From: Strongylocentrotus purpuratus
Lineage: Eukaryota > Echinodermata > Echinoidea > Camarodonta > Strongylocentrotidae
Length of the DNA: 64,000 nucleotides
Assembly (NCBI RefSeq): GCF_000002235.5
Contig: NW_022145611.1
Location: 4,764,754-4,828,753, forward strand
Reading direction: 5' to 3'
The translations under genes and the position numbers were made by a program. Numbering within the stretch: position 1 is the first letter of the stretch; each line of letters opens with the position of its first letter. The notes beneath the pieces are model-generated. The model searched no databases and was not told the origin of the DNA. It saw only the letters and a program-made list of their open reading frames with translations. This document shows, piece by piece, positions 24,888 to 38,088 of this stretch.

Positions 24888-26449
24888 CTCTCAGTATTGT
24901 ACATGTATTGTAATATCAATTGGATGTCGACATTTTAAATAATTTAGTATACTCATGGTATCAAAGTGAAGAGCAATATGACCACGAAAGGTGATCATAA
25001 TAAGCGGTATAATGTTTATCCTCCAATGGTCTTAGTTTTCGGCCGAATGAAAAGAAAGAATAAAAGAGAAGGGGAAGATTACGTGTCTTCTATCCTCCCC
25101 CGGAGACATCAAGTCAATTAATTCAATAATCTTGGAGCCCCTGTAAACAGGTTGCAAAAACATCGTTTGACAACAAGAATGTCATTAATACTAATATTCT
25201 TCTAGTCGAGCAGAAGTAATATCGACGGCAACACTAGTAGGCATCAAAAGAGAGTTCATGGATGAAATAGATGCATGGTTGATGCCAGAGATTCTTTATT
25301 TTCATCATGCTTCTTCATTTTAGAGAGGGAGAGAGAGCAGGAGCGAGATAGCGAGAGAGGAAGAGAGAGAGAGAGAGAGACTAAACAAGATAATTTGAAT
25401 TAGCAGTCACATTTTTTTGTCTTTGAGTAGTAAATGGTTAGAGATTCATTTTCAGTGTATAAAATAGTGACCAAATACTATTTGAAGAAAATGTGTTACG
25501 TTTGAAAATAGTTACTAAGCCTTAATAAAAAAAAAAAAAGAGGCCAATTTGATGTTCATTTTCACAGAGAGGGGGAGCCAGTGAAATTTCATACAATAGT
25601 GATAGGAAATTGAGTTATGTATGTCATTAAATTAGGTTTCTTATAATGATATGAAAATGTCTAAATACTAAACCAGTGTCGATCTGCTATCTTATTCTCA
25701 ATTTCAATGGCTTAGCGTATAGGCCTATCCTCCCCCTTCTCCGTTTTCTCTTATATATATTCTCTGAGAGAGATGTATTTCGAAAACAACGTTTAATTAA
25801 CGAGTGCTATTCTTTTTACAGCTATTACCATGAGTACTGACATGAATGCATACCTGTCAATATGATATTAAATGGACAAACATAATAGATGTGAAGCGGG
25901 CTGTTCATAATATTTGATACTATACCAAGCCCTGAACATTTTGATTCGTTTATTTGTAGTCAGCTAGCTAGTATAACTGTTTTTGAAGCGTGATCATGGT
26001 AGAAGAACATTCTACTAACAATGTTCGACAGTCCACAGTGAAGAGTTTATAGCATGGTGGCTGGATCAAGGTCTCTCGACTTTCATTTTTCATTCTTTTG
26101 TTGACCACCGTGGAGTGAATTCAGGTTAATAAGCCCTGTCAACCCCTGCCGTATGATTATCAACCTACGTCCTCAGTCCTCACCCAGACTGTCAGGCAAT
26201 TATAAATATAGAGGGGGAAATAGAAGTCGGGGGCTACAAGCAATTCTTTTTGAAGTTGCAAGTACTTTTGCTGGTAATTTTGCATGTGATTGTCTCTAGG
26301 ACTTTGAAAAGGATCTACTAAAATGAATGGTTCGAGCGATATTTCAGCGTAGCCCATTTTCTGTAAACATGTAATTTGGAGTCAATTAAATTTAGTCGCT
26401 TTGAATAGGAGCACATGCTATGGAGAAAGGCAAAGGGGAAGGGGCTCTT

Positions 26450-26755
26450 ATTAAAAAGTAAAAGGGGCACTTATCAGTGGTGAAAAGGAGCAGTTATCAA
26501 AAGGGGAAGGGGTGCTTATTACAGAGTTTAAAGGGGCACTTGTCATATTAAAAGGGACACTTATCAGAGGTGAAAAGGGGCACTTATTAAAAGAGGACGG
26601 GAACCTTCTTACAGAGGAAACGGGGGCACTTATCAGAGGTGGTAATGGGCTCCTATTAGAATGTGAGACGAGCACGTATTAAAAAGAAACAAACAGGGGC
26701 ACTTAACTGAGATAAAAGGTGGCACTTTTCCTATGTAAAAAGGGGCACTTTGGGG
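26450..26755. repeat. degenerate short tandem repeat, GGGGCACTTATCAGAGGTG-like
   Basis: At least ten variants of AAAAGGGGCACTTATCAGAG spaced irregularly by 20-40 bases. The same motif in the same orientation reappears at about 41150-41207 (GGGGCACTCACCTGAG, GGGGCACTTGTCAGG). Confidence 0.7.
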
Positions 26756-27228
26756 TTACTTGAAAAACTTGGTCATAAATTATAGATTATATTTTATATA
26801 ATTATACCTTCTTTGTCACAAAATTGTCACAAAGAAGTTATTTTTGTATGTCCTTGGGTTATTTTCTTTGTGATGATTGTACCATTGTATGTCATCTCTA
26901 TGTGTTTGAATAGAACGTGATATGTCATCACTGAAAGGTTTTCAGAAGTTTTAGAAGAGAAATGGTCAAGTTTGTTAATTTGTGGAATGATCAGCTCATT
27001 TATGGCGACTGGCATCGGTAGAAACGAAGTCAATACTCAAGTTTCTTTTGAGCAATTCGATAATTCTCGACTTTCAAACAGTGTTCGATATTAGCGATTG
27101 GTTATTACTGAGAATTTACAGGTGTATCATGGGTTGATAGTTACAATTAATTCAAAGAGAAATGAATCACCCGAGTGTAAATGGATAAAACCCAGTTGAT
27201 TAGGGGTGCGTCGCTGCATGTAGGTGTT

Positions 27229-27249
27229 CTCTCTCTCTCTCTCTCTCTC

Positions 27250-27298
<49 letters not shown>

Positions 27299-27333
27299 AT
27301 CTCTCTCTCTCTCTCTCCCCCTCTCTCTCTCTG
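27229..27333. repeat. (CT)n microsatellite with interruptions
   Basis: CTCTCT runs interrupted by CACTCT, TTCTGTCTAT and CCCC. The apparent serine/leucine-rich open frame across it is a repeat artefact. Confidence 0.95.
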
Positions 27334-28604
27334 GATTTACAACCCTTTTTGTCATTCTCAAACTTCACGATAGCCACGTATGTAATTTCCTAAAATAATA
27401 TTAACATAATGCATACGTCTTTGTTACGTACCTCCTTACGAATAATTGTATTTCAATACTCAGAATTCTAACTGCATACATTACGTGTTTTTGGTCGGGC
27501 AAGCCACAATTTGTTTCCGACCTAGCAACAACTAACGTGTGTAATTTGCATCTGACCATTGATATACATAACTGGTGAATGTAATAGCTCGTGCCTGGTA
27601 AACGTTATAAACTTGACGTTTTGAAAACTGTCTATAATTAATATTTAACTTTGCCAGAAGTTTGGTAGCTTTTTATTTCTTGCTGATCACTCCTTGGTAG
27701 TATTAGTAGTATCTCTTTTTCCCGATACATTAAAATGAAAAGTACATAAATAATATGAATATATACAAAGAGTGCGACTAGATTGCCCATATTCAGCCGG
27801 GCCAGGCATGACATGGCTGGTCTTCCATGGTGTCCAAGAATATACAAACAGAAAAAAATTAAATGTAAACAATTAACAAAAAAAGTGAAACATAATTGAA
27901 GACAAACAAACACGCCATTCTATAAATGTGCATTTTATTTATTATGCATACTTCATTTTCATTAATCATTTAAATTTTTTAAAAATATAGAACTACTCTA
28001 TAAAAATAAAATTAAACAAAAAAATATTTCCAATGGAAAATTTTGGAAAGTTATTCATTTATGGCACAAACTACATAATCTCATTTTCAAAAAGACTATT
28101 AACAATTTAATTAAGTTACAGTTCAATTGAATTTTATTATGTGACATACGTTTAACGAATTAGTTTAACTCTTACCTGTAATGAATCAAAATCAATACAA
28201 AATATAGCTTGTACAATTTAATTTCAAATCAAACATATCTTTAAAGTTTTATTTTATCTGATTAAATTTTAATTGGTTTAATTTATACAACTCAAACCGA
28301 TCTATCTGAACTACTATAAAGAGGCAACTGATCCAAGTCAGTCCCAAATGACCACAAATCAATGGATCTTGCGATTAATTCAGTTCAAGTACCTCATTTC
28401 ATATAAGAATGTGCCCTGATATATTTGAATTTAATTAGACCTTAATATATTACAATAAACTTAAAAGATATGTAATAATGGTTTGGTCCAATCTTTGCGA
28501 CACAATGAACAGTACGTAACTATTGCTGGCACTATATATTACAACTGGCATGTTATAGTGTACAATAAAGGGCGTTGCAGGGATTTGCACGGTAAATATC
28601 TCAA

Positions 28605-28740
28605 CAATTTAATCTACATTTGCCACTCTCCACCCAGGTGTAGTGAATGGGTACACAGTAGGAAAACATTCTTTGAATGATTGAGCGCCTGATCCGGCTC
28701 GGCTATAAAGCTGAAGTAACGATGATTACAGGGCCCGCGA
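28605..28740 (+). repeat. SINE 3' fragment
   Basis: Shares ATCTACATTTGCCACTCTCC, CACCCAGGTGTAGTGAATGG and GTACACAGTAGGAAAACATT with the body of the other tRNA-derived SINE copies. The tRNA-like head is missing. Followed by a TTATTA-rich tail near 28790-28860. Confidence 0.65.
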
Positions 28741-29610
28741 GGAGAACAGTATGAACACTGAAGAGGCTACTCTGGGTAAACGAGACAATTTATTATTACT
28801 GTTATTGTTATTATTATCATTATAATTATCATTATTACTATTACTAATATTCCATTACTATTTACTGTAATACTATTTTAAGCTTAAATTTCCATTCCTG
28901 TAAATGGAGGGAGTATGGAGTCACAAGTTTCCTTATAATTTTGATGTCATTTTGATATATATATAACGTACAGATCTGTCTCTAACGAAGCGTCATTTCC
29001 ATTGCGTTATTACCTGCGCTTATATAGAGCATAAGAAGAAAACTTGGTACATACACCTGTAATACAAAACATGTTCGCTCTGTTTATTGTTTATTCACCT
29101 CTTGTACGATGTTACCCTAACGGGGTGTGGCATAGACCGCATCATTTACTGACGGAGTCTTGCGTCAGTGACACCTCGTATGCATCGGGCCCATTGGAAC
29201 GGTCATGTAATCAAGGTACTACGGCAGTCGTAATTACATCAACGTAACCTTATTTCTGACGCCTTGTACATGCAAATTACTAACCAGTCCTTACGAATAA
29301 CGGTGGAAAATTAAAACATAAATGATCTCAATGCATCATTGCCTGTGCTAATCGAGCACGCGAAGGTTATTGAATTGGGAACATACACAGTCAAGTAATT
29401 GAAATGAATGTTGGCACTGTTCATTTCTTAAAATCCACTTTGAGTAGAGTGATACCTTGCAAGACAAGACGAAGAGCACTATAGAGTCCTACATCACTCA
29501 GCAAGTGACGCCTAGTATGCACCGCTGTCGTAATGGACAAACGAAATGAACGTCAAGAGAAATGGAACCCATTATTGCCTATAGTCTTGTACATTCGTTG
29601 GGATGATAGA

Positions 29611-32600
29611 TCATAATGACTCTATAAAGACGAGTGGTTCAGCATCATGGCTCCATCTTACATTCTGATGTGGTAAGACAAAGTTTAGTCCAGAATCTTG
29701 AAAGGCCAGCTGCTCCTCTGAAAGATCCAGCTCCTGTCCCTGATACATGACACGAGACACGAGGCACTGACCCAGATTCACTCGCAATACACAGTCGCTG
29801 TTTATTGACACGTGTTGAAGCTGGGAACACCCGAAGAGGTTCAGATACCTGAGGAGGGGTGCGTGCTTAGGTACTGACACTGCCTTGGTGTTTCGACACT
29901 TCTCCAAGCTGAGATGCGTTATGTTCGGACACGCATTCAGCATACACTTGAGTGTGTAGTCTCCAATCATACATCGATACAAGATGAGGATAGATATACA
30001 TGGAGATGACAGGACCATGGTCGCAATGGCACAATCAAACAGGCGAACCTTTCCTACAAATCTCGACGCTTGGATCACACATGACCTTAGGAAGACCCTC
30101 TCATCACTGCACATGTTGAACTCGAGTTCATCCAGACTTTCACATTGTACCAGTATGTTATGAAGAACGGGGCACCCTGTTAGGCAGATGTCTTTGAGCT
30201 GATCCGCAACTACAATGAGCTGCCTCAAAGACAACAGTTCCATCTCATCTTCCGTCTGGAGGTACTGCAGGGTTGGACACCGGATCGTGAGGACATCACT
30301 GCTAAAGCCATGTAAGAGACACACGATGCGGATACTGGGACATCTTTGCGAATCAAGCAGCAACTCTGGTGTTGAGACATTACCCATCAGTAGGGTAGCT
30401 ATAGTGGGATTCTCTGACAACAGGTTGTAGAGGCTACGAGAGTCCAGGACGTCACAGTTACGAAGTTGTAATGTGGTGAGACGGTTACTCTGTACATTGA
30501 TACTCCTCAAAACTCCAGCACCGTCTATCTACAAAGGACAGATTGAAAAATCAGATAGCTATATAAATAAATCATTAAACATGTCATCTTCTTGTGCATG
30601 ATTTAACGGACAATATAATTATAACCTTAATTTTGACAGGACTGGTGTGAATAGTGAGATCATTTGGGTGTCAGTAGGAAATCTGAAGGGAAGGGAAATC
30701 TGATCGCCAAAACTGCAGAGATAAAAGAGATACGAATCACATTTTGACAAATTCCTCGTTTGACAGTTTTGCAATAACTTATTTTTGGCACAAATTATTC
30801 TTTCATGGTATATGATAATAGCATGGTGCCGATAAATACTTTCTACTTGTGGTGGTGATGCCGGTGATGGGGATGGTGGTGGTGTTATCTCTCATGGGCT
30901 AGTGTTTTTGGTTTAACTGTGTCGAATATAATTAAGACAAACCTCTAGAACCTTCAGCTTCCCAGCAAAGATCTCCACATGTTCGTTTGATTCAAGTCCA
31001 TCATCTAAATGAAGCATACGCAGTGAAGGTGCAGTGATGCTGACGAAAAGCGCTGACCAGAGGTTGAAGAAAATGATTTTCTGAAGAGATGAGGAATGGA
31101 TTCGCACACCATGTAGTCTCTATACCATGACGTTAAGGAGAAAGAGAGCGAAAGAGATTGTAGGGGAGGGGAGGAGGGATATATATAAATATGAAAGAGG
31201 GAGTGGAGGGGACAGGGATGTAAGATGGAGATGGGGAGGAGGGAGACAGAGACAGAGAGTGTTTGTGTGAAGATGAAAAGAATAAGATGTAATGGGTAGA
31301 TTGACAGGATCGAAGTTAACCAAGGGGAAAAGAGAAAAGAGCACATTCAAAATAGAAACAGAGGAAGGTGAAATGGATATGTGAGTGAGAGAAAAAGAGA
31401 GAGATTATGTTATTATTTCTATATTGGTCAATTTAAAAAGTTTTAACGTTGATCTTGTCACTTAGTCCGTGCAAGTCTTTGTCCATTTGTGGGCGATGGG
31501 CCAGCACCACGCGTTAAGTTTCAAGAAGGGACAACATTAATCTAACAATAAGCTCCATTTTTACTGCAATAGGAGAATATTAAACACGGCATACATAATA
31601 ATTGTATTTCACATGAATGTGCAATATTGTAAGCAACGTTTATTAAGAACGAAAGCCTTCAACAATCCTGATTGTTTGAAGTCAGCAATCGCGTGCGACC
31701 AGAATTACATGCAAACAACGGACAAGCTGCAATGTGTACACCACCTGGTTTGATCCTATTCGATCGTCGGCACACATATAGTTGGCGTTCTTTTTTCTTT
31801 ATAATATATTTCCATGCGAACTTCCTTTTCCGAAAAAGTGATTTGCTGTTAGACTGACGTCAATAAGCCAAAACATTAATGTGTAATTATATCACGAGCA
31901 TTTGTTTTTGTGGCGGCATTCTCTAGTGTAAACTGATCAACGGTGATGGATGTATATCATTCTTTATGCAGTATCAATCTATTCTGAATATAGAGGGGAG
32001 TATGAATAGCTTAATGACGGTATTTATTTCCCTACAATTTGGGGAAGCTTAAGTGTTCGTCATTGTTGAGACAGGGAGTGAGACACATTTGGCGATTTTA
32101 TACCACACCTCCATGTACTGTCAAGATCGTGCTGAATATTTTTATTGAGGGCTATCGAATTTGCTTACTAAAAAAAATAAAAATTATCAAGCAAGGTCTG
32201 AGCTCGCACATTGAATATTATGCAATGGTGACTAATTGCCCACCTCTAACTAAGGCCTATACGAAGTTTCCTTCAAGCTGAAGTAAAGTGTGTTTCAAAA
32301 TACCTTCCTTATTCCTTACATCAACTGCCGACAGAGCTAAGTGGAATGTACACAATTTAATCTGCTTTAACACGTTACGTGACCGAGTTCGGAGTATGAT
32401 TAACATGAATCGCTATCGTGATGATTCACCGGGGTTTGGTTTCACAAAACCGTCACATAAGTACAAGTTCGACGGCATAAAACGCGTTTGATAAAATTAA
32501 CACGTGTTTCAGTGGCATGTCGGTGAACATGTATTTATGACGGTTTCATGAAACGCTGCTCAAGTCACCAGATGATCATCACGGTGTAATCATAAAAGGG

Positions 32601-35600
32601 AATTATTTCACTGGGGTTTTGAGATTGCAAAATAATGTATCATCATCATAAACTACGGTTTTAAGATTGTGCAAGAAAAACATTTTTGTCGTTCTACCCA
32701 GGAGAGCCTCATCATCATCATTGATCATCTACCTGAGGGACTTGTAATGAGTATTATCCCAGCAACTGCTATGTACCCATTTACTCTTGGGTAGAGAGTG
32801 GCTAATGTAGATTAATGTCTCGCCAAAGTACGTTTGTGCCGGGCTGGGATTGGAACCCTTAACCCTGGAATTAAGCGTCAAGTTGATGATCCACTATCAC
32901 ACGACACCCTCAAATCCAATCTTCATTAGATATGAACGAAGTTTTGTTCACCCTGTTTTAAGACTTATAAGATTATATCATCATCTGACAGCACCTATAG
33001 ATAGGAAGAAGGCTGGTGTTCCACTTGAGTTTTAAGATTGTAGAAGATTGCATCATGATAATGAAAAATAAATGTTTCACTCAGATTTTAAGAATTACCA
33101 TTTTTCTTTGGACCCAATGTGTTTTTCACTAATACCGTTAAAATTCATTTGCATTTGCTGCTACCCGTAGGGTCCCCGGTTAGTTCCCAATTTACCACAT
33201 AATCGTCACATAATCCGTATCGGCAACGCTTTCTTTTCTCAGCTTACCTTGAGCAGAGATAATTAAGAGGTTTTATTGGGTGGAGCAGGCGTACGAAAAA
33301 CAAGTCTGAGGGATCTATTTATACCCATATTCCCTGAATCAACAAGCCAGCATCCCGCTCAATCTATCAATTGATCTCAAAGAGCAAACATTCTCCCTAG
33401 TCTACGATATCAAACACCTACTGTACGACATTCTCATTAGTCCGTCAAGTATCATTTATGTCATGAAGACAGAATGTGTTTGTGAAAATCACTCAACTGA
33501 TAAAGCACTTCTGCAGCTGTTTGAGACTGATCGGGAACATAATGTTTGCCTGAAATTAAGGTAGATTTGCTGACAAATTAAGCAAGTGATTATTATCGTG
33601 CAAATGTATACCAATAATTTTACTGGTTCTTTTAAACATTTTCCTTGTTTATTTCTCGAACATGCATTACTTGTTAGATTTAAGATACTACACAAGTCAT
33701 GTAGTCAAAATAGTTTTTATTTCATGATGAATAATAATAACCCTCTAAAATAATAGATACACACATAAATCTTTTCTGAAAGTAAATATGGAAAAAATAT
33801 CATGGTATGTTGTTATAATTTGTTGGCCTCTATATTGGATCAGCAAACTGCACGTTTAGTTTTAGTTTTTTTCATCACTACTTCCTTGGTCCCAGTTTTT
33901 GTCGTTATATTACACAAGAACCATGTCGACATCATTCCAAATGACGCTAATGCAATCTAGATCTCAACTCCCGTAGACATTTATTCTCAAAATAAATGTC
34001 TTTCTCAGAATGTCTCGGTGGTAATTATAGCGTCTGTAATGGTAGACTATGTATACCCAGAAATAGACTATGACGTCAAATCCGCGGAAATAGCACCATG
34101 AAATACGTGGGCACAAGATGCTTTTACGTCAATCGAAACCGTGTGGGGGGGGGGGGGACACAAAAATGATATGCAGCCGCCTTGCTCGCGCGATAACAGA
34201 GAAACGTCTTATTCCTAGCTCAATATCAGAATACCAAAACCATCGCTGTTCATCAAAGATTGATCAACCTTATCTTATATCAAAATCAAGCGAAAAGAAT
34301 GCATTATTTTGGCTAACTGCCTTTTAATGTATATTCTTCTAAATAACCCTATTTTTGTATCATCCATGTTTTCCCCCGAAATATGGCCTTCACATAAGCG
34401 GCATACGTATCACCTCGTTCTGATGCCTACGTAATTCTATTCTCATTTTCTTTCTTTTTCGCCATTACCTATCTTCTCTTCTCTTCACGCCTCGTCTCTC
34501 TTTCTCGACGTTAATAATCTACATTCACTAATAGCCATTTAATGTTGTCTTTTTGTGTTATTCTCTCCTATGTTTTTATTTAATTCTTAAGTTATGCTTA
34601 GCATAAGTCACGGCAGTATTATATACAAACAAAAATCATGTTCACTTATTATGACTTATGATCAGTTATTGTTGACACCTCTTTACGAGTGAAGGGATAA
34701 TGGAAGACTGTTTAATGGTGGCTTTACTTGTAATAGGCCGATATTGAAGTTAATTAAGCCTCACCGACTCGCCGATTTAATTTAATTTCATTCATTTTAG
34801 TAGATAAACAGCGATAAGCATAATTCTAAGGAGATAATGTTAATAAGGCGTATATTAAAACGAGATGATGTGGCCTCGTGGATACGTCACCTGACAGTAC
34901 TCTCGCGGTTTGCGGTTCGAGTCTCGCCATGGCAGTAATGTCCTTTGACAAGACAAGACATTCATTTACGTTTGCCACTCTCCACCCCGGTGTAGTATAT
35001 AGGTACCTGGTAAGAATTTACTCATTGAATTTTTGGGGCAGCTGGGCTAAATTAAGCCAGAATAATAATGAGATTGTGTAGGCGCTCGTGAGGATCCTCT
35101 TGGATGAATATGTGCACATTATAAATATAGCTATTATCACTTTAATTGTAATTATCATAAGCCTAATTAATAGATCTGAAAACGGAACAAAGGAAAATTG
35201 ATCTGCTGGCTATACATACCTCACAATTGGCCACAACCAGTTTCTTGAGCCTTGGTAGCGCATTGACAACAGCCCAGAGTTCATCCATCTCTAACGCGAG
35301 GAAGCTCAAGCTTAAGGATGTGATGGCTGCACCTCTGACACCTTCCTCAAGATGTCGGGTTAGTTGGTTACCACGTAACATCGCTTGCTCGCTGCGGATA
35401 TCACTGATAGGCAAACCTGCATTGATCTTTAGCTTGCATCGTATCAGGTTCGGAAGAGCCTCAAGGAACACTTCAATGCCCTTGTAGGTGATCAACCAAC
35501 ACGCGTTCAAGGTCACGTCACGAAGGGCAGGGAAGTTACAAGCTGCTGCAATCAGATCTTCGTCGTTCAGCTCGAAGGCGCCATTGATCTGAAGTTCTTC

Positions 35601-36077
35601 AAGATTGATGAGAGGTGAAAAGGTATCTACTACACCACGGTTCCAAATGATGGGCAGTCTTAGCACTGTCAAGGATGCCAGATTAGGGATAAGAAGGAAG
35701 ACCGATTCATAAACTCGTGTGCCAGGCATCCATGTCAACTTCTGAACATGGTTACCATAGACGGTAAATATGGTACAAAGAGTTGCGTAATGTTTCGGAC
35801 GGTAGTCATCAGGCTCAATGTTGAGTTCTCGCCAGAGGGTTGAGGCTTCGAGGAGCACCTTGCGCCACTTACGACAAACTCCTGCAAAGAGTGGCAGGCC
35901 ATCATTGACAGGATGCAGGAAACTAAATATCCGTACAAGAAGTTCCTCAGGCAACCGATGAAAGTGGCATCCCGCCTGTTCGACAGTAGGCACCTCATAA
36001 TCAGAGAAACTAGACGACTCTGTGCGAGTTCGCTGCCGCACCATGGCGTTCTTGACAGCTGTCAACGTCACTTCCAT
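29611..36077 (-). CDS. F-box / leucine-rich-repeat protein, three exons, complete (650 aa)
   Basis: Exons on the minus strand: 36077-35220 (ATG, 286 codons), 31119-30943 (59 codons) and 30528-29611 (stop TGA). All junctions are GT-AG in phase 0. Residues 39-87 form an F-box (FHRLPEELLVRIFSFL, VCRKWRKVL, STLWREL), the Skp1-binding module of SCF ubiquitin ligases. The rest is a solenoid of LRR-like units with recurrent LxxLxLxxC patterns (LEELQINGAF, LRDVTLNACW, LKKLVVANCE, ITHLSLEKCR, LRYLNLFGCS). An in-frame TAA two codons upstream supports the start. By domain content it should act as a substrate-recognition subunit in cytosol or nucleus; the substrate and orthologous human FBXL are not recognisable from this sequence. 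The exon 2 acceptor (TATAG at 31120-31124) was chosen because it alone keeps phase and repeat periodicity. Confidence 0.9.
30529..30942 (-). other. second intron of the F-box/LRR gene
   Basis: 414 bases with donor GTTTGT (read on minus from 30942) and acceptor GTAG ending at 30529. It includes a GGTGGTGATG-rich stretch near 30850-30890. No other feature. Confidence 0.75.
32417..32593. repeat. possible foldback element
   Basis: TTTCACAAAACCGTCACATAA near 32440-32460 is imperfectly complementary in inverse to TTTATGACGGTTTCATGAAA near 32535. Flanking CGTGATGATTCACCGG and ATGATCATCACGGTG also pair. Ends and target duplication are not resolved. Confidence 0.4.
32705..32905 (-). repeat. tRNA-derived SINE copy, reverse orientation
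   Basis: Read on the minus strand: GAGGGTGTCGTGTGATAGTG (head), GGGTTCCAATCCC (box-B-like), then ATTAATCTACATTAGCCACT and TACCCAAGAGTAAATGGGTA (body). It matches the other copies in motif order. Confidence 0.7.
34863..35130 (+). repeat. tRNA-derived SINE copy with good box B
   Basis: GATGTGGCCTCGTGGATACG, then GCGGTTCGAGTCTCG (a near-consensus tRNA box B), then TTTGCCACTCTCCACCCCGG and a GGTACC motif. The tail is ATTATCA/TTAATTG. It is the best preserved promoter of the SINE copies seen here, inside the F-box gene first intron. Confidence 0.75.
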
Positions 36078-37901
36078 CTCTGTTTACCCCTAACTATAGA
36101 GTCGCAGGAACGTGTTATCTGTGTGGATATATCATATCAGCTGCGGGTACAGTCAGCGAGAACACATGGCAGTTCTAGCTTGCGGCGTGCAATAATGGCC
36201 GATCTATGCATTCCATCACGTGGAAAGAGAGACTCATTTACATCTAACGTAGAAAGCAGCTGTACATGTATAGGTTACTTGACTCTCAGTTGCCAGTCGA
36301 AACATGCATGTGTTTTACAAACCATTGTTGAAATACATAGTCTGTCATGCTGATGTGTCTTTCCAAATGCCTCTTCAGATATAGGTCAAAGTATCACAGC
36401 AATTGGATGGGGAGGCAAAGCGGTGTTGCGTGCATGGGTAATGCTTGGTAAGGCATTACAATACGCCAACCACTTGCACGCCACCGGTCGAATGCTTGCA
36501 CTAAGAGCTCCCGAGGAGAAGATGAAATACTGTCTCCATGGCAACGAGAGAATGACGTCAAATGCAGAGGACCATATGTTGAGTGTCTCACGCCTCTTTT
36601 GAATGGAGTGTTGTGTCGGATGTACTTTGAACTTCGCTCTAGATAAACCATCGTGTTTAAAGTGACACGTTTTGCTTTTATATTCGATTAAAACGTGATG
36701 TAATGTCGTGACTCAGAATTTGGTGTGATTCCTGTCTGTGCATACGGTATAACATTAACATATTTTTTGTTCTAAATTACATATCATTTTCTTTCGGTAC
36801 AATCATCTATTATTTATGATTATAAACATGGAATATGCCATATTAGCCTAACACGTAAAGATAGAAGAATAAAGACGATGCAGCCTATACGTAAAAAGCT
36901 TCTATTAGGAAGCTAACTTACTGAGACTGGATAAAGAAAAACAATACACAATAAAGAACAGATCATGGATGAGAATGGCATTCTGATATATTCTGTCAAA
37001 CCTTTGAGTCTTTTATGCCATTGTAATTATTTTGTACGACGGTAAAACTAACATCATTATCGTGATTATGGACTATCATAATGCGCTATATTATAAAAAG
37101 TCGTTACTACTACCACTATTTACATGTATAATTATTATATATATATATTATTATTACTACTATTTTTGCTGTTATTATTATCATTATCATTATTATTGAT
37201 ATCATTACTATTATTATTATCACCATCATCATTGACACGATCACAACTACTTTTGACAAATCAATTAGGCCTACCGTTCAAGATTCAAGATTTTATTGTC
37301 CATAATATAATACAGAAATTTGTTTTCCATTGGTATAACATGTAATACATAAAACATAAGACAAAAACATGGTGTCGTGTGTTGAAAGCCAGAAGGGCGT
37401 CAAGACTCTATAAGAAAAGGTCTATGATGGGTTAGGGCAATTTTGATGGCCTTGTATAATCATCTTTTGAAACGTGCGAACATTACGACGGGATTTACGT
37501 GAGAATGAGAAGGGCCGAGTAAACATTAGACTTCAAGCCTTTCTCATTCTCACCTGCCGTTTTACGTATTCCGAATATGATGTATTTATTTATTAATTGA
37601 AAATATCCCTCAGTATATTTTTCGAAAGAAGTTTCGAACGTGTTCATTATATTTCATGGTGAGACATGAAAATAAATTGGCAGAATCATGCATCAAACAA
37701 AATGAAATGCGGAGAACAAATTGAGGATACATAACAGGACACTTAAATTAATTAAGATGGAAGAATTTAAAGCATAAATTGCAGTCTCATAATTCTTATC
37801 AAAAAAATAAGAGACAACCAATTACCCGACGTTCAAAGTAGGATGGCATTAAGTCGTACATGACTGTGAACGAAATATGACAGAAGATATAAATCGTATA
37901 T

Positions 37902-38088
37902 CACTATGAATATGTCGGACAAAGAAAGCGGACAAAATATACAGTTCCTCGGGTATTATGTAAAAAGGTGAATATGCATGTACACCTGTTCTACACATTT
38001 TTACATAATAGCAGTGAAGAGATGATCCTTTGTCTACCTGCGGAACTGTAAATTTTGTCCGCTTTCTTTGTCAGTCATATTCATAGTG
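37902..38088. mobile_element. palindromic TA-flanked MITE, copy 1
   Basis: Begins CACTATGAATATG, then GACAAAGAAAGCGGACAAAA and TATACAGTTCCTC. It ends with the inverse (GTCCGCTTTCTTTGTCAGTC, ATTCATAGTG), flanked by TA dinucleotides. TA flanks suggest a Tc1/mariner-type non-autonomous element. Relative to the copy at 61274, the left arm lacks about 25 bases (AGACAAAGGAACATCCC...), so the hairpin is asymmetric. Confidence 0.8.

Larger units (their letters stand above)
24896..29610. other. convergent intergenic region, right part; no gene recognised
   Basis: Contains a GA-rich tract at about 25322-25380, a short degenerate GGGGCACTTAT repeat cluster (26450-26755), a CT microsatellite (27229-27333), very AT-rich DNA (27900-28450) and a SINE remnant (28605-28740). 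Segments at about 28980-29260 and 29330-29600 share faint motifs (GACACCTCGTATGCA versus GACGCCTAGTATGCA) and may be an old duplication. On the minus strand two AATAAA signals (TTTATT on plus at 29083-29088 and 29090-29095) could polyadenylate the F-box gene. Confidence 0.5.
31120..35219 (-). other. first intron of the F-box/LRR gene (4.1 kb)
   Basis: Donor GTATGT at 35219 on the minus strand. It contains a purine-rich stretch (31130-31400), a possible foldback repeat (32417-32593), SINE copies at 32705-32905 and 34863-35130, and a G run at about 34144-34157. No additional exon recognised. Confidence 0.65.

Noticed and set aside
34878..35081. 67-codon plus-strand open frame
   Set aside because: It lies within the SINE copy; no independent support.
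35227..36353. Plus-strand open frames opposite the F-box exon
   Set aside because: Shadow frames antisense to the real minus-strand coding exon.
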